This document shows positions 1 to 6,666 of a stretch of 24,966 nt of DNA, in pieces. The translations under genes and the position numbers were made by a program. Source of the DNA: Firmicutes bacterium UBA4916 (GTDB lineage Bacteria > Bacillota > Clostridia > Tissierellales > Tepidimicrobiaceae); the NCBI GenBank assembly GCA_002398845.1, contig DHBY01000078.1, positions 1-24,966 on the forward strand, read 5' to 3'. The notes under the pieces are model-generated. The model was not told the DNA's origin, searched no databases, and worked only from the letters and a program-made list of their open reading frames with translations. Each line of letters begins with the position of its first letter. The stretch's first letter is position 1.

Positions 1-2431
1 ATTCAATAAATCCATCTAAATAATCTACTTCTTTTGATATTTTTATGGCCTCTTTAGCTTTTTTTAAAGACAAATCAGTTAAATTCTTTTTTAAATATAT
101 TTCTCCAATGCCGACATTAGCAACTATAGTATACTCTATCTTTTTCGATCTTTTCCCTTCATTTAAGAGTTCTTCATATATTTCTAAAGCTTTTTCATTG
201 TCGCCTTTCGAAAAGTATATTTTACCTAAGTTATCCAATATTTCAAACTTATATTCAGATTGAAAATCCTTAACTATTTCATAAGCTTCTTCCCATAAAG
301 CCATTGACTGAGAACTAAATATATTTTTTTCTTTCCTAGCTTCTTTGATTATATAACTTAATGCTTTATCTAATTGATTGGAAGAATACAAATGATAAGT
401 CAATTCGTCTAATATTCCCCTATAGTTATCTGCATATGTATCTTCCAGCAGTTGAGCTATTTCTTTGTGAAGTTTAATCCTTTTTCCCTGTGGAATTTGA
501 TGATAGATAAGTTTTTTTAATTGAACATTATTTATATTATAGCTATATCCCCAATCTGAAACCTTTTCATCTAATAGTCTCATCCCAATTAAATCATCTA
601 ATTTTTTATTTAGACTCTCAGTGTCTATATCTAAAATTTTTAATAGTGTTTGCTTTGACATGGAATCATTATATATGGATATAACCTCCATTATGTCCAT
701 ATACTCCTTCTTAATTAGGTTTAATTGATTTTTCATAGCTTCATCTATACTGGAAGGAAAGTAAATATCCGTATACTTTCGGGTCTTTATTTCCCAAAAT
801 CCATCTGGATGCAAAAATAATTCTCCAGTTGAATATAGTTCTTTCATCATATATTCTATATATCTTGGATTACCTTGGCTTTCCTTTAGCATAACTGCTG
901 AAAATTTCAATGGTTTATAGCTTATCCCTAAAATATGTTGAATAAACTCCCCTATTTCTGATAAGTTTAAATTGGGGACTACTATTTCTTCAATATCTTC
1001 TTTAATAGCCCACTTTTTTAATATATTTTCTTTAGTGGGCTCTAACATATTTTCATTGAAGGATATTATTAATATTATACTGCCCTTGCCTATATTGCTA
1101 ATTATATAATCTAGTAAAAATAAAAATTGGGTACTGCAATTCTCAATATTGTCTAAAATTAAATACATAGGCTTGTCTTTAGAAATCTCCTCCAAATAAT
1201 TGGTTATCCTATCACATAGCCTTAGTCTTTCCCTATTTCCACCTAACTCATTAAAAGATTCTATGTCTAGTAAAAATTTTAACTCTGGCAGCACTTTTAC
1301 AAGCTCTTTTCCGTACTTCTCAACTATGTCCTTTGAAGTGTCTTTAATAGTTTGTCTTAAAATATTTGTTATTGGTTTTATATCAGTATTATCCTGTTCG
1401 GTAATCTCTGAATAATAAACAGTCCTCCCTCTTATTTTTAAAACACGAGCTACTTCCTTTAAAAGTCTTGTTTTACCAACACCTGTACTACCTTTTATTA
1501 GTATTGCTTTCTTAGAAACTTTTTTATCAATTAACTCATCATCAACCCTAATTATCTTTTTAATTTCCTTTTCTCTACCAATTATTTTAGTATCAAAATT
1601 TAAAGTTCCTCTCTCTTTTACTAAATCATATTTAAAATTCATATCAAATAAATTGTTAATATTATCAATTATTTCTCTCAATGTGCATTCCCTAGTAATA
1701 GAATTTTTCTTAATTAAAGTATTTATAGTCCTATCTAAAAAATTGACTTGATTATCATTTAACTTTGCTGTATATATATAATTAAATTTTCTATTATTGG
1801 TTCTATAGAAATCTTCAGTTAATAGATATATCATAAGCATTCCTAAGGAATATTTATCTGCATTTTTATTTGCCACATCTTCATGCTCTAGTATTACTTC
1901 TGGTGCAATAAAACATCTTGTTAAATCATCATAGTCTGTATTTATTGTCCTTTCATATATAGTTGCTAAATCCATTATCTTAATAGAGCAATTCTTTAAT
2001 AAGAAAATATTTGAAGGGCTTAAATGTTTATATACTATCCCCCTATAATGTAAAAAATCCAAAACTGTACATACTTGCAAAATAATATTTAACTTTTCTT
2101 TAAAATTTAGTTTCTCATAAACCTTATCAAGGCTAGGTGCATCTATGAACTCTGAGGTTGAATAATACTGTTTAATGCTTACCTTTTTTCTATCTATTGT
2201 ACTAACTATATTAAACCTATCACTTATAAGCAAAGATTCATGTTTTATTTTTGACAATAGAATGAAATTATTGATAAAATAATCTATAATACGTTCTTGC
2301 TTGTCTACATTATAAAGTTTCATATATAATCTTTTGTCATTATCCCAAAAATCTATTACTTCAAAAACAGAACTATACAGATTATCTTCTAAGATTCTAT
2401 CCACTTTATACCTATTATCAATTAGCTTCAT
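1..2431 (-). CDS. Kinase-like / STAND ATPase / helical-repeat signalling protein (partial, 3' end outside window)
   Basis: About 810 codons are present, from ATG 2431 (preceded by AAAGGGG) to the window edge, with no stop. Residues about 8-225 have a protein-kinase fold: Lys38 in YMKLY (ATP lysine), catalytic-loop remnant KHLSPSN at 135-141, DLA at 154-156 in place of DFG, and APE in the activation segment. The HRD aspartate is His136, the loop lysine is Ser138, and the glycine loop has no glycines, so this looks like a pseudokinase. IGREKE (about 284) opens an AAA_16/STAND ATPase with Walker A GSTGVGKT (314-321) and Walker B LILDN (Asp427). From about 640 the protein is helical and TPR-like. 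Bacterial proteins with this order often end in GAF plus histidine-kinase or GGDEF domains; that part is not visible here. A cytosolic sensory scaffold is the likely role. The family call is firm for the domains; the output is unknown. Confidence 0.8.
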   Translation of the reverse strand, partial: MKLIDNRYKVDRILEDNLYSSVFEVIDFWDNDKRLYMKLYNVDKQERIIDYFINNFILLSKIKHESLLISDRFNIVSTIDRKKVSIKQYYSTSEFIDAPSLDKVYEKLNFKEKLNIILQVCTVLDFLHYRGIVYKHLSPSNIFLLKNCSIKIMDLATIYERTINTDYDDLTRCFIAPEVILEHEDVANKNADKYSLGMLMIYLLTEDFYRTNNRKFNYIYTAKLNDNQVNFLDRTINTLIKKNSITRECTLREIIDNINNLFDMNFKYDLVKERGTLNFDTKIIGREKEIKKIIRVDDELIDKKVSKKAILIKGSTGVGKTRLLKEVARVLKIRGRTVYYSEITEQDNTDIKPITNILRQTIKDTSKDIVEKYGKELVKVLPELKFLLDIESFNELGGNRERLRLCDRITNYLEEISKDKPMYLILDNIENCSTQFLFLLDYIISNIGKGSIILIISFNENMLEPTKENILKKWAIKEDIEEIVVPNLNLSEIGEFIQHILGISYKPLKFSAVMLKESQGNPRYIEYMMKELYSTGELFLHPDGFWEIKTRKYTDIYFPSSIDEAMKNQLNLIKKEYMDIMEVISIYNDSMSKQTLLKILDIDTESLNKKLDDLIGMRLLDEKVSDWGYSYNINNVQLKKLIYHQIPQGKRIKLHKEIAQLLEDTYADNYRGILDELTYHLYSSNQLDKALSYIIKEARKEKNIFSSQSMALWEEAYEIVKDFQSEYKFEILDNLGKIYFSKGDNEKALEIYEELLNEGKRSKKIEYTIVANVGIGEIYLKKNLTDLSLKKAKEAIKISKEVDYLDGFIE

Positions 2432-2483
2432 AAATTTATTCCCCTTTATCCACTAATATAATTCTTTGATAAAAAGCACAACC

Positions 2484-2927
2484 CTAATTGTCTTTCATTG
2501 CATTATATAATGTTTCTAATCCTTTATCTAAAACAATCTTTTCTTCAACTGTTAATCCTGCCATCTTTGTTTCCAAAAATCTAACCCTCTCATCAAGAAC
2601 CTTTTCTACGATTTCATATCCAACAGGCAATACTTCTATCCTAACAACTCTTTTGTCTTTTTCATCTTTTTCCCTTATGACAAGCTCACTTTTCTCCATT
2701 CTATCTATTAAATCCGTTATGGTGCTGCAGGCTAAAGCCATTTTTTGGCTTAGTTCACCTATAGTCAATTCACCATTGTTTATAAGAATTTGTAATGCAG
2801 TAAATTGAGGCACTGTAATATTAAAATCATTTAATATCTTTCTTCCTTTTAGTCGTATAATATAATCAACCTTCCTTAAATGTCTCTCAATGCTAACAAC
2901 ATTTTCACATATATCCTTATCTTTCAA
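2484..2927 (-). CDS. MarR family transcriptional regulator
   Basis: A 147-residue protein with the MarR layout: N-terminal dimerisation helix, a winged helix-turn-helix at about residues 39-100 (LTIGELSQKMALACSTITDL is the recognition region, followed by the wing EKDEKDKRVVRI) and a C-terminal helix. Proteins of this family are dimeric DNA-binding repressors or activators, often answering to small phenolic or oxidising ligands. The start is a TTG at 2927, supported by GGAGGAG 8 bases upstream; no ATG lies nearby in frame. The kinase-like gene follows after 52 bases on the same strand and may be co-transcribed. An inverted repeat upstream (2965-2995) could be its own operator. The ligand and targets cannot be told from sequence. 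Confidence 0.9.
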   Translation of the reverse strand: MKDKDICENVVSIERHLRKVDYIIRLKGRKILNDFNITVPQFTALQILINNGELTIGELSQKMALACSTITDLIDRMEKSELVIREKDEKDKRVVRIEVLPVGYEIVEKVLDERVRFLETKMAGLTVEEKIVLDKGLETLYNAMKDN

Positions 2928-2964
2928 AACATCTCCTCCAAAACATTTATTTCCCCTTATTTTT

Positions 2965-2995
2965 TATAGAATATTAGCATTTAAGCCTATCTATA
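2965..2995. promoter_or_regulatory. Possible MarR operator (inverted repeat)
   Basis: TATAGA and TCTATA arms flank a 19-base centre that is itself partly symmetric around TTAAAT. It lies 38 bases upstream of the marR start, between marR and the lipid kinase gene. MarR proteins often repress themselves through such sites. AT-rich DNA makes short palindromes common, so this is weak. Confidence 0.3.
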
Positions 2996-3009
2996 AATTT
3001 ATAAATTCC

Positions 3010-3897
3010 TTATGGTATAAATATCTTAAATCCATGAGGTACTACTTCAAAAACAGCTGGTAGATTTCCCCCGTATTCTCCATCAATATCTATAGTAACT
3101 TCCTCTTCAGTCTCAACTTTAATTTTCTTAGATTTAAAATACGATACATTTGGGTGATGTACATGTTCCCCCTTAAATATGTTGATAAATATTTGAGCTA
3201 AATCTCCTATTTCTGATTTTTTAATAATCACTACATCTAAATACCCATCAGATACACTTGCATCAGGAGCTAGTTTTTTAAATCCACCTATAGAAGCGCT
3301 ATTGGATATTAAAAATAATAATATATCTTCTTCTTCTGTATATTCTTCCGATTCAAACTTTGCCCTTATAGGCTCAAATTTTTGTTTCGGTATCTCCCTT
3401 GCCCCCTCCATATAATAAGCCATCCTGCCAAAAATAGCCTTTGCCTCAGGTTGTACCTGATAGCCTACATTAGTCAAAAGTCCACTAGCTGCTACATTTA
3501 TAAAATATTCATCATTGACCTTTCCTAAATCCACATCAATTATTTTTTCATTTTTAATCATCTGAAAAAAATCATCCATATTCTTTGGCAACTCCATATG
3601 ATTAGCAAAGTCATTTACTGTACCTGCTGATAAGATGGCTACAGGAATTTTTCTTTTACTCTTTGCTATTCCCTTTGCTACCTCGTTTACGGTACCATCT
3701 CCACCACAAGCAACAATAAAATCCCAGTCTTCATCACAGGATTTCATTGTTGCTATCATTGCATCATCTTTTTCCTCAGTATTAAACTTTCCTACAACGT
3801 ACCCATCATTTATTAATAAATTACATAGATAATCCACTTTTCTTTGAATTGTTTGTCTTCCAGAAGAAGGATTACATATAATCTTAGCTTTCTTCAT
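3010..3897 (-). CDS. YegS/BmrU-type lipid (diacylglycerol) kinase
   Basis: A 295-residue protein of the DAGK catalytic family, which phosphorylates diacylglycerol or related lipids on the inner membrane face. Visible are the N-terminal NPSSG nucleotide-binding turn (9-13), the GGDGTVNEV motif with GGDGT at 65-69, and the substrate-loop motif SAGTVNDFA, where most relatives have (P/L)xGTxNDFA. The length matches the family (about 290-310). It lies 23 bases downstream of the glycerophosphodiester phosphodiesterase gene on the same strand, with AAAGG ahead of the ATG, so the two are probably one transcript for phospholipid turnover. The lipid substrate is not defined by sequence. Confidence 0.9.
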   Translation of the reverse strand: MKKAKIICNPSSGRQTIQRKVDYLCNLLINDGYVVGKFNTEEKDDAMIATMKSCDEDWDFIVACGGDGTVNEVAKGIAKSKRKIPVAILSAGTVNDFANHMELPKNMDDFFQMIKNEKIIDVDLGKVNDEYFINVAASGLLTNVGYQVQPEAKAIFGRMAYYMEGAREIPKQKFEPIRAKFESEEYTEEEDILLFLISNSASIGGFKKLAPDASVSDGYLDVVIIKKSEIGDLAQIFINIFKGEHVHHPNVSYFKSKKIKVETEEEVTIDIDGEYGGNLPAVFEVVPHGFKIFIP

Positions 3898-3920
3898 CTA
3901 TATCAACCTTTCATAGCTAT

Positions 3921-4649
3921 TTAATCATCGAATACTCTTTTACATATATCAGGACAATCCGTTATAATACCATCTACATTAAATAACTTCATAAGTTTTA
4001 ATTCTTCTTCTCCATTAACTGTAAAAGGATTTACCATGATCCCATTTTGTTGGCATTCCTTGACAATCTCTTTGTTTATAGTTAAAAATAAAGGATGTAT
4101 GGCTGATGCCCCAGCCTCTTTTGCATACTTCCAAGGTTCAATCATACCTGCTATATATAGTATACCAGTCTTAAATTCTTTGGCAATATTTTTAATATAA
4201 GCTAAGCTATAATGATTGAAAGAAGATATTATGGTTTGTTCTACTAAATCGTAGGCTTTAACTGCATTTATTACATCTTCCTCAATTTTATCATAAAATA
4301 TTGGTCCGTTTTTAATTTCTATATTCAATAATATATTTTCTTTTTTTACAAATTCTAACACTTCTTCTAATAAAGGTATCCTTTCACCAATGTATTTATC
4401 AGAAAACCAGCTGCCAGCATCTAAACTTTTAATTTCCTTTAAGCTTAAGTCTTTGATAAATCCTTTACCATTGGTAGTTCTATCCACCTTTTCATCATGA
4501 CATACTATTAAATAACCATCCTTACTTTTATGCACATCTATTTCAATACCATCTGCTCCCATTTCTACTGCTTTAACATAAGAAGAAAAGGTATTTTCAG
4601 GAGCGTATTTTGAAGCGCCTCTATGACCATAAATTATTGTATTATTCAT
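3921..4649 (-). CDS. Glycerophosphodiester phosphodiesterase
   Basis: A 242-residue GDPD-family TIM barrel that hydrolyses glycerophosphodiesters to glycerol 3-phosphate and an alcohol. The family motifs are complete: GHRGAS with His9 and Arg10, PENT at 17-20, metal ligands Glu36 and Asp38 in GIEIDVH, and catalytic His51 in VCHDE, followed by DRTTNGKG. NIEIKNG further on supplies another metal-ligand glutamate. There is no signal peptide, so it should act in the cytosol. The size fits the short bacterial cytosolic forms (about 240). The ATG at 4649 has a GGGGG ribosome site. It is the first gene of a likely two-gene unit with the lipid kinase. Confidence 0.93.
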   Translation of the reverse strand: MNNTIIYGHRGASKYAPENTFSSYVKAVEMGADGIEIDVHKSKDGYLIVCHDEKVDRTTNGKGFIKDLSLKEIKSLDAGSWFSDKYIGERIPLLEEVLEFVKKENILLNIEIKNGPIFYDKIEEDVINAVKAYDLVEQTIISSFNHYSLAYIKNIAKEFKTGILYIAGMIEPWKYAKEAGASAIHPLFLTINKEIVKECQQNGIMVNPFTVNGEEELKLMKLFNVDGIITDCPDICKRVFDD

Positions 4650-4745
4650 ATAATTTCCCCCTTATAACATGTTTTCTTATATACTATATTCACCAAAATT
4701 TGTTATTTCCCTTCTATTTCTTTTTAAGAATTTCAGAAATTTAGA

Positions 4746-4770
4746 TAAAAGAGAACCCGACGGGTTCTCT
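4746..4770 (-). terminator. Rho-independent terminator of the 63-aa gene
   Basis: AGAGAACCC (4750-4758) and GGGTTCTCT (4762-4770) form a perfect 9-bp stem with a 3-base loop. On the minus strand it is followed by a TTTT run. It lies 45 bases past the stop of the 63-residue gene. Confidence 0.85.
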
Positions 4771-4814
4771 TAATAAAAGTTATAGATTTTTATAAATAAG
4801 GTACTTAAAAAAAC

Positions 4815-5006
4815 TTATTTATTGTCGATTCTCTTCAATATTTCTTGTAATTTGCTGGCTTGATATCCTGATTCTTCTGCAAAGGTTCTAAATAATTCGG
4901 ATACTTCCATATCCTGAACATTTTTAGCATACATTTCATAATCTCTGACCATCTCTTGTGCATCTAGTATCTTCTTTTTTAATACTTCTTTTGTATTTAA
5001 CTCCAT
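4815..5006 (-). CDS. Small helical protein of unknown function (63 aa)
   Basis: A 63-residue charged protein predicted to be two amphipathic helices separated near residues 30-35. The second half (LFRTFAEESGYQASKLQEI) recalls helices of ferritin-like or rubrerythrin-type proteins, but the metal-ligand pattern needed for a diiron site is not complete, so I give no function. Expression looks real: it has GGAGG just before the ATG, an extended -10 (TGCTATAAT) about 31 bases upstream and a strong terminator downstream, making it a single-gene unit. Coiled-coil dimerisation is possible. Confidence 0.7.
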   Translation of the reverse strand: MELNTKEVLKKKILDAQEMVRDYEMYAKNVQDMEVSELFRTFAEESGYQASKLQEILKRIDNK

Positions 5007-5036
5007 ATTTCTACCTCCGTAATCATTGATTTTGTG

Positions 5037-5045
5037 ATTATAGCA
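5037..5045 (-). promoter_or_regulatory. Extended -10 promoter of the 63-aa gene
   Basis: On the minus strand the bases read TGCTATAAT, a perfect -10 hexamer (5037-5042) with the extended TGn. Transcription would start near 5030, giving a leader of about 24 bases that holds the GGAGG. The -35 is not clear. Confidence 0.6.
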
Positions 5046-5131
5046 TATTTATTTTGTTCATATTAAGTAATTTTTATGTACAAAAATTCCTCTTTTTTTC
5101 TATAAGTAGGGAAACCTTTACAAAAAAATAC

Positions 5132-5161
5132 TTGAGAAATAGAGTAATTATATGATATTAT
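5132..5161 (+). promoter_or_regulatory. Possible promoter of the PHP-family gene
   Basis: TTGAGA (5132-5137) and TATTAT (5156-5161) are separated by 18 bases. This would leave an untranslated leader of about 120 bases containing a weak CAATCA/TGATTG inverted repeat. Other AT-rich options exist closer to the gene. Confidence 0.4.
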
Positions 5162-5290
5162 ACAATCAATATTAAACAATAAGTGATTGATGGTATAGGG
5201 AACTAAATTCAAATAATCATTTGATGTTTTTTTATATTATCATCTTGTATTAGTTGTAAAATAGTCTAAGTTAAAATAGGGGTGTTGAAT

Positions 5291-6091
5291 ATGTATGATT
5301 TTCACGTCCATAGTGATTACTCTATGGATTGTAAATATTTAATGGAAGAGATGGTTGTCGAAGCAATCAACAATAATATGAAAAGCATCTGTTTTACAGA
5401 TCATATAGATTATGATGTAACAGAAAAAAGAATTGATATTGATTTTAGAACCAATGATTATTTTAAAAAAGTAAATCAAGTTAAATATAAGTATCTAAAA
5501 AATATTGAAATATTGGCCGGTGTCGAGATTGGAATGCAGCCTCATCTTGGTGAAAGATATAATGAAATTATTGATAACAATCCATTTGATTTTGTTATTA
5601 TGTCTATTCACTCCATTGATGGAAAGGATATACACTTGGATGGCTTTACCAATAATAAAAGTCCTATAGATGCTTTAACCAAGTACTATGAATATTTATA
5701 CCAATGTGTTAATAGCTTTGATAATTTTGATGTATTGGGCCATATAGATTATATTGATAGATATTTTAGCGAATCGACAATATTACCTGATTTTGATGAA
5801 TATTCTTCCCTTGTTAGGGATATTTTAAAATTGGTAATTGAAAAAGGTAAAGGAATTGAAGTAAATACTGCAGGAATAAAATATGGCCTTAAATATTATC
5901 ATCCAAAACCTCAAATTTTAAAACTTTATAAAGATTTGGGAGGAGAAATAATAACCATAGGTTCTGATGCTCATAGTCCAAAATTTATTGGATATGAGTA
6001 CAAAGGAGCTGAAAAACTCCTACGTGAACTTGGATTTAAATATATATATTTATTTAAAGAAAGAAAAAAATTTCCTATCCATATAGGCTAA
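5291..6091 (+). CDS. PHP-domain phosphatase, HisJ (histidinol-phosphatase) family
   Basis: A 266-residue PHP phosphoesterase with all usual metal-binding segments: DFHVHSDYS at the N-terminus, FTDHIDYD, GVEIGMQPH, MSIHSIDG, GHIDYIDR, EVNTAG and GSDAHSP near the C-terminus. The length equals typical HisJ histidinol-phosphatases, which make histidinol in histidine biosynthesis. No other his gene is present, so a different phosphate ester may be the substrate. I chose ATG 5291 because AGGGGTG lies 6 bases before it; an in-frame GTG at 5282 sits inside that ribosome site. The gene ends in a 4-base overlap with the convergent zinc-ribbon gene. Confidence 0.88.
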   Translation: MYDFHVHSDYSMDCKYLMEEMVVEAINNNMKSICFTDHIDYDVTEKRIDIDFRTNDYFKKVNQVKYKYLKNIEILAGVEIGMQPHLGERYNEIIDNNPFDFVIMSIHSIDGKDIHLDGFTNNKSPIDALTKYYEYLYQCVNSFDNFDVLGHIDYIDRYFSESTILPDFDEYSSLVRDILKLVIEKGKGIEVNTAGIKYGLKYYHPKPQILKLYKDLGGEIITIGSDAHSPKFIGYEYKGAEKLLRELGFKYIYLFKERKKFPIHIG

Positions 6092-6330
6092 ATATTTTTT
6101 CTCTCTATTGAATATCTTTCTTTATAATTACAGTTTGGGCATTGGTAGATATGCACACATTTATCATTCTTTACCCCGTCTACTAGATGGGTTACTTCAT
6201 CTAGCAGATATGGACTGTAATTATCCAAATAATTTACCTCTGGTCCCTTATCAATCATGGCTTCATTACATTTTATACAATTGTAATCCACCTTATATAA
6301 TCCATTACATAATGGGCACACTAGCTTCAT
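6088..6330 (-). CDS. Small zinc-ribbon protein (80 aa), function unknown
   Basis: An 80-residue protein with three Cys pairs: CPLC at residues 5-8, CIKC at about 18-21 and CPNC at about 64-67, with an extra Cys-Val-His just before the last pair. The first two pairs could hold one zinc; the last pair with the neighbouring Cys/His could hold a second. The middle part is acidic and may bind a partner. There is no signal peptide or membrane segment. It has a GAAGG ribosome site, lies just downstream of the 6S RNA terminator and overlaps the convergent PHP gene by 4 bases (TAG against TAA). I cannot assign a role. Confidence 0.75.
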   Translation of the reverse strand: MKLVCPLCNGLYKVDYNCIKCNEAMIDKGPEVNYLDNYSPYLLDEVTHLVDGVKNDKCVHIYQCPNCNYKERYSIERKNI

Positions 6331-6390
6331 AATCTACCTTCTCTCAATTTTATCTGTTATTATTATTTAACAAAATAAATTATTATATAC

Positions 6391-6423
6391 AAAAAACCCT
6401 TAGGAAAATCCTAAGGGTTTTTT
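6391..6423 (-). terminator. Terminator of the 6S RNA gene
   Basis: A perfect 15-bp stem (6391-6405 with 6409-6423) carries CCCTTAGGA/TCCTAAGGG with A and T runs on either side, so it can act in both directions. On the minus strand it follows the 6S RNA body directly. Confidence 0.9.
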
Positions 6424-6604
6424 ATATTACCGCAGTGCCGTTTCCCCAATTAATTCACACCCGCCCCTCACAAGGTGGGTGCCCTGTCAAAGGCTTAGAA
6501 CTTCCATACAAAGAAGGCATGTTCCTAACCATTGAACTAGAACTCCCGTGTTCACTATGTCGGTTGAATTATTTGGGCTAACGTACACCGCAGAAATATT
6601 ATCT
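6424..6604 (-). ncRNA. ssrS: 6S RNA
   Basis: No ORF fits here, and the local base composition is much richer in G+C than the flanks. On the minus strand the RNA begins near 6604 and carries CUGCGGUGUACG (6593-6582), which pairs with CGGCACUGCGG at its 3' end (6440-6430) to form a nine-pair closing helix. This matches the closing stem of E. coli 6S RNA, GAGAUGUUCG with CGGCAUCUCGG. Inner hairpins include ACCCACC/GGCGGGU and CUUC/GAAG. About 180 nt is the usual length. 6S RNA mimics an open promoter and holds the housekeeping RNA polymerase in slow growth. A consensus promoter lies upstream and a strong terminator directly downstream. The identification rests on motif and shape recall, not a covariance search. 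Confidence 0.75.
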
Positions 6605-6610
6605 ATATAT

Positions 6611-6639
6611 ATTATAACCTCTACCGATATAATCTGCAA
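6611..6639 (-). promoter_or_regulatory. Promoter of the 6S RNA gene
   Basis: On the minus strand TTGCAG (6634-6639) and a perfect TATAAT (6611-6616) are 17 bases apart. The predicted start falls at 6603-6604, about 10 bases before the closing stem of the RNA. It lies in the gap after ftsH, so the RNA is transcribed on its own. Confidence 0.75.
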
Positions 6640-6666
6640 GTAAAGATAAAGTTTAAATAACAAATT

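Noticed and set aside
2488..2808. 106-codon plus-strand ORF opposite marR
   Set aside because: It is fully antisense to a clear MarR gene and has no ribosome site or family features.
6505..6550. tRNA-like stretch (minus strand GTTCTAGTTCAATGGTTAGG)
   Set aside because: It resembles parts of D- and T-arms, but no acceptor stem or anticodon arm can be drawn, and it lies inside the better-supported 6S RNA structure.
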